This document shows positions 35,405 through 42,982 of a DNA stretch of 64,000 bases, one piece after another. The DNA comes from JBDGYW01 sp964518955. Its GTDB lineage: Bacteria; Gemmatimonadota; Gemmatimonadetes; Gemmatimonadales; GWC2-71-9. The notes under the pieces are model-generated. The model was not told the DNA's origin. It saw only the letters and a program-made list of their open reading frames with translations, and searched no databases. How positions within the stretch are numbered: position 1 is the first letter of the stretch; every line of letters begins with the position of its first letter. The translations under genes were made by a program, and so were the position numbers. Location of the stretch: NCBI GenBank assembly GCA_964518955.1, contig CAZFHS010000008.1, positions 62,001 to 126,000 of the forward strand, read 5' to 3'.

Positions 35405-38119
35405 TCACTCTGTTCTAAGCGCACCCATCGGATCGGTTCGTGACGCGCGCCGCGCCGGAACAAATCCGGCCAGAGCCGCTACCGCAAGCAACACTAGCGC
35501 CATGCCGGCAAACGTCACTGCGTCAGTTGGAGCAATTCCAAACAACATCGATTCGAACAGTCGCGTAACCAGGATCGACCCGGCCGCTCCAATCACGATG
35601 CCTACAACGGCGAGTGTCATTGTCCGTTTGGCTACCCGCCCAAGCACTTGGCCACCAGTTTCTCCTAGTGCCATGCGGATGCCGATCTCAGGAATCCGCT
35701 GGCTCACAGTATACGAGAGAACTCCATAGATGCCGAGTGCGGCGAGCAACAGCGCTGTACCGGCAAACGATCCAAGCAGCAACAGAGTGAATCGCCTTGG
35801 TGAGACAGCCCGGTCCACTACGGAATTGAGCGTGCGGAAATCTCCGGTGGGCATGGTAGGGTCCGTGGTCTGTATCGCGGCACTCACGGGCCCGATGAGT
35901 GCCTCCGGTGGAAGCTGCGACCTAACCACTAGATCCAGAGTGCCCCATGGCCGCTGTGTCATTGGGATGTAAATCTCGATTCCGGAGGTGCTCTCCAGAG
36001 TTTGGTGACGAACGTCTTCCACCACTCCGACGATCTCCGTGCCTCCCGCAAGTGTCAGGAAATGGCCTATCGGGTCTTGCCCTTGAAACATCCGGCGCGC
36101 ACCCGACTCGCTAATTAGCACGACGTTCCCCGTCTCCCAGGTGTCATCGGGGGTAAAATGTCTGCCGGATACGAGGCGGATACCCATGGTTTCGAGGTAG
36201 CGAAAGTCCACGATACGAGGATACACGTTGTATTCGTTTTCGTCGTCATCGGGTTGGCCCACCACTCTCATACCCCAGGAGCGATTACGGCCCAGCGGCA
36301 GGCAGTCGCTCAACCCCACGGCCTCGACACCGGGTACAGCCTCGACACTGGCCACTAGTTGCTCGTAAAACGCAACACCCCGGGGAATGCCACGGTCCTG
36401 TCGACTCCAATCAATGAGATTCCGATTGGTGTCCACCCGCCAGGCAACAACCCCGTCGGGGCGAAATCCAAGCTGCACATCTAACACGGAGGCAAAACTG
36501 CGCAGCAGAAGTCCTCCACCAACCAGCAGGATGCAGGCGATCGCCACCTCTGCAACCACCAGGGCCTCCCGCACGCTGGCGCGACTCTTCCCTTCACTCG
36601 ATCCCCTGCTTGCGTCATTCAAAATCGCCGCCTCCCGTCCCTGCGATATCTGCAGTGCCGGGAGAATGCCCATCAGCAATCCTGCGGCCAGCGCCACTCC
36701 AAGTGCGAACACGAGCACCAGCCCGTCGATCGACGCCGCGTGGAGCATGGGGATTCTCACAGCTGTGGTCCTGGCCACGATGTTGGTGGCGGAGTACGCG
36801 ACTCCCACACCGACCACCGCACCGAACAACGAGAGTACCAGACTTTCCAGCAGCAGTTGCCGCACAAGGCGTTTGCGGCTTCCGCCCAGAACGCTGCGGA
36901 TGGCCATTTCCTTATGCCGCTTTGTGCCACGCGCGAGCAGCAGGTTGGAGAGGTTGGCGCACGCAATCAGCATGACGGCGCCAGCAGCAGCCGCCAAAAA
37001 CACCATTGCGGACTTGAACCGCCCGCCGATCTGCTCGTGCAGCCCGGATACCACCGCCCCCAACCCCCACCTTTCGGGCTCAGCGTCCTGGAGGCGCTGC
37101 ACCATCATGTCGAGATCGGCCTGAGCGCTCTCAACAGTCACGCCTGGCCTCAATCGCCCAATTATCGAGAGAGTGTTGCCCCGGTTGTCCGTCTCATCGC
37201 TGATCGGGAACGGCAGCAGGAAATCCACACGCGAGCCGGGAGAAAATGTGGAAGAGAAGTCGAAGCTCTCCGGCAGCACGCCAACCACCTCGGTCGGAGT
37301 GTCATTGAGCGTGATCGAACGCCCAACGATGCCCGGGTCGGCCGCAAACCTGCGCGTCCAGAAACCGTGTGTGAGAATCGCAGCCGGCCGTCCTTGCCAT
37401 ACACTCTCCTCGTACACGAAGTTGCGACCCAGCAGCGGCGACACGCCCAGGACATCGAGAAAGTCCTGTGCAACATCAACACCCACCAGCCGCTCGGGTT
37501 CACCCTCGCCCACGAGGTTGTAACTCTGATACTCGAAGAAGGCATGGTAGCCCGTGAGGCCCTCGAATGACTGGTTCAACTCCCGGAAGTCTCTCAGGTT
37601 GGACGTGCGGGACGTCACCAGCGACATATTCCCTTCGGCCTCAGAGAGCGCCACCCACACCAACTCCTCCGGATCCTCGAACGGCAGCGGTCTCAGCAAT
37701 AGCGGGCTCATCACACTGAACACAGCGGTATTGGCCCCGATTCCCAGACCGATGATCAAAGCCGCAAACGCGTAAAAGCGGAGATCTCTACGGACCTCTC
37801 TAAGCGCCGACCGTACATCTTGTGCGAAGCTCATGATCGTGCTCTCTCTCGTGGTGCGGATATTTGGGGAACTGGCTACGGATTTCTGTCTTTGCGATTG
37901 GATGCGGCGGGAAAGGCGCAGCCTTCGGGGAACGAGCGTCACCCCAAGCCTGAGTGTCTGGCGCCAGTACCACAGCCTGGCAGATAGGACACCTTTGTCT
38001 GACTTGCGCTGGGAATACGTCTCGTAGAAATCGCCCAGTATCTCGGAGACATCGCGATCGTCAACCATCCAACTGATTATCGCTTCCGCCCAGCGTGGGC
38101 CTCCCCGCAGATTGTTCAT
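35405..38119 (-). CDS. ADOP-type ABC transporter permease (module 3)
   Basis: A 904-residue permease. The ATG at 38119 shares its A with the TAA stop of padR (TAATG), so coupling is tight. The N-terminal prefix has VSEILGDFYETYSQRK and WYWRQTLRLG, the same prefix type as module 1. Then come ALIIGLGIGANTAVFSVM, the periplasmic domain with LLPFPISDETDN, a second cluster LIACANLSNLLLARGTKRHKE and the duplicated half ending in a membrane cluster with RIPEIGIRMALGETGG and a final FVPARRASRTDP. It carries no ATPase. It converges with the DUF5655 gene, 24 bases apart. Confidence 0.9.
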   Translation of the reverse strand: MNNLRGGPRWAEAIISWMVDDRDVSEILGDFYETYSQRKSDKGVLSARLWYWRQTLRLGVTLVPRRLRLSRRIQSQRQKSVASSPNIRTTRESTIMSFAQDVRSALREVRRDLRFYAFAALIIGLGIGANTAVFSVMSPLLLRPLPFEDPEELVWVALSEAEGNMSLVTSRTSNLRDFRELNQSFEGLTGYHAFFEYQSYNLVGEGEPERLVGVDVAQDFLDVLGVSPLLGRNFVYEESVWQGRPAAILTHGFWTRRFAADPGIVGRSITLNDTPTEVVGVLPESFDFSSTFSPGSRVDFLLPFPISDETDNRGNTLSIIGRLRPGVTVESAQADLDMMVQRLQDAEPERWGLGAVVSGLHEQIGGRFKSAMVFLAAAAGAVMLIACANLSNLLLARGTKRHKEMAIRSVLGGSRKRLVRQLLLESLVLSLFGAVVGVGVAYSATNIVARTTAVRIPMLHAASIDGLVLVFALGVALAAGLLMGILPALQISQGREAAILNDASRGSSEGKSRASVREALVVAEVAIACILLVGGGLLLRSFASVLDVQLGFRPDGVVAWRVDTNRNLIDWSRQDRGIPRGVAFYEQLVASVEAVPGVEAVGLSDCLPLGRNRSWGMRVVGQPDDDENEYNVYPRIVDFRYLETMGIRLVSGRHFTPDDTWETGNVVLISESGARRMFQGQDPIGHFLTLAGGTEIVGVVEDVRHQTLESTSGIEIYIPMTQRPWGTLDLVVRSQLPPEALIGPVSAAIQTTDPTMPTGDFRTLNSVVDRAVSPRRFTLLLLGSFAGTALLLAALGIYGVLSYTVSQRIPEIGIRMALGETGGQVLGRVAKRTMTLAVVGIVIGAAGSILVTRLFESMLFGIAPTDAVTFAGMALVLLAVAALAGFVPARRASRTDPMGALRTE

Positions 38120-38439
38120 TAGAGCTGCTCCGCGACCTCGTCCCACATCTGCAACAGCGTCGCGCGGCTCTCCCGAACTTTCGCCAAGCCGGCTTCCGTG
38201 ATTTGATACGTCCGTTTTTCTCTTCCGGCACGCTCCGTCGACGGCACACCATCCTGCCCCTCGAGCCATCCTTTTTCTTCCAACCGCTTGAGCGTGAGGT
38301 AGGTGGCTGCCTGAGAGACTTCTTTGCCGGTCTGCTGCGAAAGGGCCCTGGCGACCGATACGCCGTACGCCTCTTCTCCCAGTCGCATGGCAGCCAGTAG
38401 CACTAGCTGCTCGAATTCACCCATGAGATACTTGCCCAT
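38119..38439 (-). CDS. PadR family transcriptional regulator (module 3)
   Basis: A 106-residue winged-helix protein with AGGAGG six bases ahead of ATG 38439. It opens MGEFEQLVLLAAMRLGEEAYGV, the usual PadR start, with the recognition helix region SQAATYLTLKRLEEKGWLEG and KRTYQITEAGLAKV. It is closest to the PadR at 16909 in layout (EFE-Q-LLA-RLG), more distant from that at 25421. Its stop and the permease start share a base. GTATACAA and GTCTACAA repeats lie just upstream, similar to the TATACAA half-sites before module 1. Confidence 0.9.
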   Translation of the reverse strand: MGKYLMGEFEQLVLLAAMRLGEEAYGVSVARALSQQTGKEVSQAATYLTLKRLEEKGWLEGQDGVPSTERAGREKRTYQITEAGLAKVRESRATLLQMWDEVAEQL

Positions 38440-38472
38440 ATGATCCTCCTGATTTGACCATACGGGCTTTAG

Positions 38473-38494
38473 GTATACAAGTTTCAGTCTACAA
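38473..38494 (-). promoter_or_regulatory. Operator candidates ahead of padR module 3
   Basis: On the plus strand GTATACAA (38473-38480) and GTCTACAA (38487-38494) are direct repeats 14 bases apart, within 55 bases of the PadR start at 38439. They resemble the CTATACAA half-site before module 1. Weaker than the other two because no full palindrome is formed. Confidence 0.4.
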
Positions 38495-38563
38495 AATTCA
38501 GTATGCGAAAATGCGGTGGAGAACGGGCGTGAGTAGCACGCTTCGATCTGATATCAGCCTACA

Positions 38564-38983
38564 TCAACCCCAGCCCAGCTGCCGCATGGCGAACCCGTCA
38601 TTCCAGATCTTCGTCATGTGGCTGATCCGGTCACCCTCGAACTCCATCACGTAGACGAAGTCAGTATCCACTTTGTTGCCGGTCGGAGCGCCGGGTCCAC
38701 CCTCACCCGTGTTGGAGCCTCTGAAAACCGCGTAGCCACTCATATTGCCGCGATCTTCATCCACGGCCAATGACCGAAGCTCGTAGCTTGCATCGGGAAT
38801 GGGCCCGGCCAACAATCCCTTCATTGCTTCCGTATACGCTTCAATCGTCTGAATATCCTTGAAGGTGTCTGCCTGCGCAGAGAACGAGGCGTCGGGATGA
38901 CAGAAAGCGCTGCAGGCGCCCCAGCCCTTACCTGTCTCACATGCATCGAAAAACTCTGCTGCGGTCTTTTTGATGGAAGTCAT
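38564..38983 (-). CDS. NTF2/SnoaL-like small protein
   Basis: A 139-residue protein with the alpha+beta cone of the NTF2/SnoaL superfamily. The start is ATG 38983, with GAGGAG upstream. It has a helix AAEFFDACETGKGWGACSAF, then the cone strands and SGYAVFRGSNTGEG, VDTDFVYVMEFEGDRISHMT and KIWNDGFAMRQLGW, the common SnoaL end. The family includes isomerases, cyclases and mere ligand-binding proteins, so a function cannot be read from this. It stands alone in the minus-strand block after the PadR. Confidence 0.78.
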   Translation of the reverse strand: MTSIKKTAAEFFDACETGKGWGACSAFCHPDASFSAQADTFKDIQTIEAYTEAMKGLLAGPIPDASYELRSLAVDEDRGNMSGYAVFRGSNTGEGGPGAPTGNKVDTDFVYVMEFEGDRISHMTKIWNDGFAMRQLGWG

Positions 38984-39102
38984 TTGCGGTACTCCTCTTT
39001 CGTCAGGTTGCAAATACACATTGATGCACGGACCTCACCGCGGCCGCGCAGGGATGTCGTTTGGTTGTCTGACGAATAAACTGGTATTGACGTACCGAGT
39101 TG

Positions 39103-40527
39103 TCAAGAATTGCCACGCAGCCGAGTAATTCTCCTAGGGGCGTTTGCGTTGTCCGGAGCGATCCTCAGCACCTCTTCGTAGCATTCGATCGCACGTTGTT
39201 TGTCACCCTTGTCTGCGTAGTGTGACGCCTTCCACTCCCATGGCGTCACCGAATGGGGGTATAACACGATCCACTTGTCCAGAAGTGCAATTAGAATCGA
39301 ATCTTCGACATCGCCAAGGTATTCGTATGTGAGCACGTACACAAAAAACTCATTGATGATTCCAGCATCGCCGCCCACTTGGAACAACGAATCCAGAACC
39401 GGATCCGCGTCTTCCTTTCGCCCGGCCCGATAGTGCGACTCCGCGTCGCTCAGCAGCCGCTGCATCATCTCGACCGCGGAGTTCACGCGCATCTCACGTA
39501 TCGCCCCAAACTCATCGGCGGCGGCCCTAGCCAACACGAGCGCCGAGTCGAGGGCAGTCTCTGCCGCAACGAGAACATCGGGAATCACTCCGACGCCTTC
39601 CCAATTTGCCGACGTTATCGGGTTTATCGCGCGCGACGTGGGTATGTAGATCTCGAACAAGTCGTCGACCTGAAAGAGATCGACGGAATGCGCTCCGCCG
39701 CCACTCGAGTCACCCACCAGAGTGGCCCTCCCGTTCGCCTGCATGTCGTACGCGAAAGTTTCCGCCGCCGAAAATGATTGCTCGCCGATGACGATGAAAA
39801 CGGGCACGTCGGTGCGGCGCGCTCCGTTCACCTCAGCGGTCGTCCAGTATTCGGTGAGAAAGTCGCTCTTGCGTGAGTAATCGCTAGTCAGCTGCGTGGG
39901 GTAGTCCAAAAAGTAGCTACAGAAATACTCGAGGCTCTCGCCCGAGCCACCGCCGTTTTCGCGAACGTCGATCACGATTGCATTCGCGTTGGAGAGGAAC
40001 AGCATGGCCGCGTCGATCATCTCTCTCGACAAATCGATTGGGTAGAACCTGCGCAGTTCCAGCAGGCCCACCTTTCCATCGAGCCATTCGAGCTTGAAGT
40101 AGCCGATATTTTCGCGGAGGCCGAGTCGGTAATACCGGACCGGATGACGCAAGTGACTCCCGACGTCTTCGGCCGACTCATTTACTTGAATGACTCTGAA
40201 GCTGAAGTGCGAATCACCCGAAATCTCAATCAGGTCCGCAGTCACCCGGTTCGCGAAGTCTGCAGGATCTGTAAACGAGTCGTACGCACCGGAGGAGTAC
40301 CTCTGCCTGAATTCCGCCGCGTACCGCTCCGCCTCTTCGGGAAGTGCGTAAAAGGCTACGAGCAGGCTGTCCACCTTTCGAGCTACCTCTAACACATACT
40401 CGGAGTCTTGGATCGAACTCCGCTCTTGAGCGAAAAGAGAGCCAGGACACAGGCTCGAGAACAAGATCAACCCCAGTGAGGCAGTACCCGTCAGAGCCCA
40501 ATCCAGTAGACGGCTACGGTATGGCAT
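39103..40527 (-). CDS. S41 family peptidase with C-terminal TPR-like tail
   Basis: A 474-residue secreted protein with a signal peptide (about 1-34, ending LFAQE). The central S41 core (about 140-330) has IDVRENGGGSGE, the nucleophile region GEQSFSAAETFAYDM and GDSSGGGAHSVDLF. The last 130 residues (about 345-474) form a helical repeat tail with SHYADKGDKQRAIECYEEVL, a TPR. ATG 40527 follows GAGAGGGAAAGG. This resembles the IRBP-like class of S41 peptidases, some of which lack proteolysis; here the Ser is present. It may act on cell-envelope or external peptides. Confidence 0.82.
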   Translation of the reverse strand: MPYRSRLLDWALTGTASLGLILFSSLCPGSLFAQERSSIQDSEYVLEVARKVDSLLVAFYALPEEAERYAAEFRQRYSSGAYDSFTDPADFANRVTADLIEISGDSHFSFRVIQVNESAEDVGSHLRHPVRYYRLGLRENIGYFKLEWLDGKVGLLELRRFYPIDLSREMIDAAMLFLSNANAIVIDVRENGGGSGESLEYFCSYFLDYPTQLTSDYSRKSDFLTEYWTTAEVNGARRTDVPVFIVIGEQSFSAAETFAYDMQANGRATLVGDSSGGGAHSVDLFQVDDLFEIYIPTSRAINPITSANWEGVGVIPDVLVAAETALDSALVLARAAADEFGAIREMRVNSAVEMMQRLLSDAESHYRAGRKEDADPVLDSLFQVGGDAGIINEFFVYVLTYEYLGDVEDSILIALLDKWIVLYPHSVTPWEWKASHYADKGDKQRAIECYEEVLRIAPDNANAPRRITRLRGNS

Positions 40528-40663
40528 GGCCTTTCCCTCTCAGTTGCTTGTAGAAAGACGAGAACCGTTGCGACCGACTGGATGCAGTACACCAAATAGT
40601 GCGTTTGCGATCCCTCGCGAGCCCCATTGTGGCAACTGCGATCGTTGCTGGAGCGTTCTTGGC

Positions 40664-41047
40664 TTACTGAGGTTCCAAGCGGGGCAGAATGTCCGGCAAG
40701 ATCGGATCCTGCGGTCCCTGAATCGATCCATCCGGGTTCGTCTTGCTCATCGGGTCTTCTACGACCATTTGCTCGGCGATCAAGAGAATTTGCGTCAGAA
40801 TCCGGTGCAGCTTCTCGATCCCCTTCTCGGTCATGATGACACTGGCAGCCGTGGTGAATTGACTGTTGAGTTCGGACAACGCTCGATTCTTGATCCCACG
40901 AGCGGCACTGTCGATATCCGACGCTGCCTTTCGGAGTGCGTGTGTTGCCGAAGAATCATCTGGGAAACTCGCTAGGTAGGCGCAGATGTTCTTTGCGTCG
41001 CGCGCCGCTGCCAGAAGGGCCTCTCTTGGATCGTCAGGCAAAGACAT
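40664..41047 (-). CDS. Small helical hypothetical protein
   Basis: A 127-residue, mainly helical, soluble protein starting from ATG 41047. The frame is open further upstream, but the extra 24 codons look non-coding. It has DAKNICAYLASFPDD, then ASDIDSAARGIKNRALSELN, a helical pair, and an acidic Pro-rich end. No family is recognised. It is monocistronic on the minus strand between the S41 and SnoaL-like genes. Confidence 0.5.
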   Translation of the reverse strand: MSLPDDPREALLAAARDAKNICAYLASFPDDSSATHALRKAASDIDSAARGIKNRALSELNSQFTTAASVIMTEKGIEKLHRILTQILLIAEQMVVEDPMSKTNPDGSIQGPQDPILPDILPRLEPQ

Positions 41048-41189
41048 GGTGCGAGGAAATCTACTATATGACACCTGGTAGGTGGGTAGCGCGGACCATT
41101 TGACTATACCACCTCCCATGCAGCAATCGATCCCAAGGCCAAAGTCGATTACAGGCGCAGGCTGGGTTTCACGACCTGACCTTTACGAG

Positions 41190-41582
41190 TTAAGCGTCGT
41201 CCGGAACGGAAAAGTGTGCGTGGACCATCTGCCAGTCTCCATCGCTCTCCCGGTACACACATGTGCACCTCGCACGGACAAGCAACTCACCCTCGGGCGA
41301 GAATGCGTGGTATTCCATCGTGAGTATGCCTACTTCTCCATACACTTGCACCATCGGCTTCACAAACTCATACCTGTGCGGAGGGACTTGCCCCTGTAAC
41401 GCCGAAAGGAACTCACGGAAGGCCTGAACCCCGTCCATGCGCGGGAGAGCCGGGACGTTGTGGAAATACGTGATGTCTTCTGCGGCAGATTGTCCGTACC
41501 CTTCGGTGTCACCTGCAGACCAGCGGTCGCAATCCGCCCGTGCCCGAGCGAGAATGGCATCTTCAGGTTTCGCATGCTCCAT
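41190..41582 (-). CDS. SnoaL/DUF4440-like small protein
   Basis: A 130-residue protein of the NTF2-like/DUF4440 group. The start ATG 41582 is chosen because the helix EDAILARARADCDRWSAGD starts there; GGGGGT lies about ten bases ahead. The strands ITYFHNVPALPRMDG, VKPMVQVYGEVGILTMEYHA and the end WQMVHAHFSVP are the typical pattern. Such proteins often function in detoxification or as putative steroid isomerase-like folds; none can be assigned. Second SnoaL-like gene in this 3-kb stretch, but not closely similar to the one at 38564. Confidence 0.75.
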   Translation of the reverse strand: MEHAKPEDAILARARADCDRWSAGDTEGYGQSAAEDITYFHNVPALPRMDGVQAFREFLSALQGQVPPHRYEFVKPMVQVYGEVGILTMEYHAFSPEGELLVRARCTCVYRESDGDWQMVHAHFSVPDDA

Positions 41583-41730
41583 GTCCCGGTTACCCCCGTT
41601 GAATTGCCAGGTGCGTGCTAGGCTACTCACTTGCCGTTAAATCGCCAAACAGTTTGAGACGGGCATAGAATGCCATCCCGTCACCAGTTCCGCTAGAGCG
41701 CAGCTAGGGACCTTCGGATTCTCCGCACGT

Positions 41731-42981
41731 TCAATCTCTTCCCACATCCCCCTTCGTGAGCCGATACACCCTCACCTGCTCGACGTCGAACTCGCTACGC
41801 CAGACACCCATCACGTAGTCGTCGCCGATTGCCGTCACGGCCAAGCCACGATCGACCTGCACTGTACCCAGCATACGACCTTCAGGATCGAATACTGTCC
41901 AGACTCCAGTCTTGTGTTTTCGTCCGATACTGTAATCCTCGACCCACAGGTTTCCGAGCGCATCCACCCTGAACCGCCCGTAGGCGGGCTTCGTATCCGG
42001 GAACTTCAGGTCCAGCACCCGACTCCTTTGCCAATCGCCGGCGTCCTCCAACCAGTCTTCGCGGAAGAGGTCCTTGTCGCTTTCTGTGACAGCGGGATTG
42101 GGTATCGGCCTTCTAATCAGGCGTGCGAGCGCACCCTCTCTGGTGAACTGCTGGATCTCATACGACCCGCCGGTTCCGTGGTAGAGAAAGTCTCCTCGAG
42201 CAGTCGTGGTACCGGAAAGCCCGAATGGTGCGCTCGAGCTCATCATGCCCCTGCCTGTCTCGCCCGTCGTCGGGTTGGTAATGGTGGTGGATTCCCTGAT
42301 CGATTCGCTCTGGAGGAAGACACCCAGGGAGTCCATCACATCGCCCTCCCGCGAGTACCGCCGGTACAGGAATCTCATGTCGGAGCGGTGTAGACCGTCA
42401 GGAGGGGCAGTACGGTCGAACACAAATTCGAAGCCGAGAATTGAACCGTCGGAGAACCCACCACTTGCTGTTACACCAAACGACTCGGGTGGCTTGTCTA
42501 GCGTCACGGTGCGGCCAAACTCACCTTCAGCGGAGAACACCGACACTCGGCTGAGTCCGTAATCCGCAACGAAGATGCTGTCCCCAACCGGCCATGCATA
42601 CATCATGCGCCTGAACTCACCCGGTCCTTCACCCTCTCTTCCCACCGACCGGATGAAGGCACCGGACGAATCGTAGAATTTGAGCTGGTGAGTGCCGGAG
42701 TTCGCGATCACGATGTTGCCGTTAGGCAGGCGCAACGCGGCCATCACCCGGTATAGCGAATACTCTTCGCTCGCGTCTTCGCTTCCCACAGATGCCACGG
42801 GGCGTTCGGATACCGTCCACCCCCGGCCCGCCGACCACAAGGGCTCGTGGCTCTCGACGATTTCGACGCCCGAGCTGTCGCGGACACTGGTCGGCGTCAC
42901 AGGATCAGCATCACCCGCACAGGCTGCGATTGCGAACGAAAGCACAAGTGTGGCTGTGGCTACGATGTGATGTTTGATCAT
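41731..42981 (-). CDS. 6-bladed beta-propeller lipoprotein (paralog 2)
   Basis: A 416-residue lipoprotein with a type II signal (ending AIAACAG) and a beta-propeller. Typical landmarks are VRDSSGVEIVESHEPLW after the lipid anchor, LPNGNIVIANSGTHQLKFYD, then the diagnostic turn GREGEGPGEFRRM. The same order is seen in the genes at 48617, 50012 and, more weakly, 20028. The start is ATG 42981, one base after the stop of the 42983 gene, so the two form an operon. Probably a surface/periplasmic binding protein; its ligand is unknown. Confidence 0.82.
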   Translation of the reverse strand: MIKHHIVATATLVLSFAIAACAGDADPVTPTSVRDSSGVEIVESHEPLWSAGRGWTVSERPVASVGSEDASEEYSLYRVMAALRLPNGNIVIANSGTHQLKFYDSSGAFIRSVGREGEGPGEFRRMMYAWPVGDSIFVADYGLSRVSVFSAEGEFGRTVTLDKPPESFGVTASGGFSDGSILGFEFVFDRTAPPDGLHRSDMRFLYRRYSREGDVMDSLGVFLQSESIRESTTITNPTTGETGRGMMSSSAPFGLSGTTTARGDFLYHGTGGSYEIQQFTREGALARLIRRPIPNPAVTESDKDLFREDWLEDAGDWQRSRVLDLKFPDTKPAYGRFRVDALGNLWVEDYSIGRKHKTGVWTVFDPEGRMLGTVQVDRGLAVTAIGDDYVMGVWRSEFDVEQVRVYRLTKGDVGRD

Positions 42982-42982
42982 G

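Noticed and set aside
38120..38269. 50-codon N-terminal extension of ADOP module 3
   Set aside because: Overlaps the PadR gene in another frame; the TAATG junction and the family prefix place the start at 38119.
41380..41405. A partial resemblance (GGGACTTGCCCCTG) to the reverse complement of the 34-bp repeat
   Set aside because: Only a dozen bases agree, and it is inside the coding part of the SnoaL-like gene at 41190.
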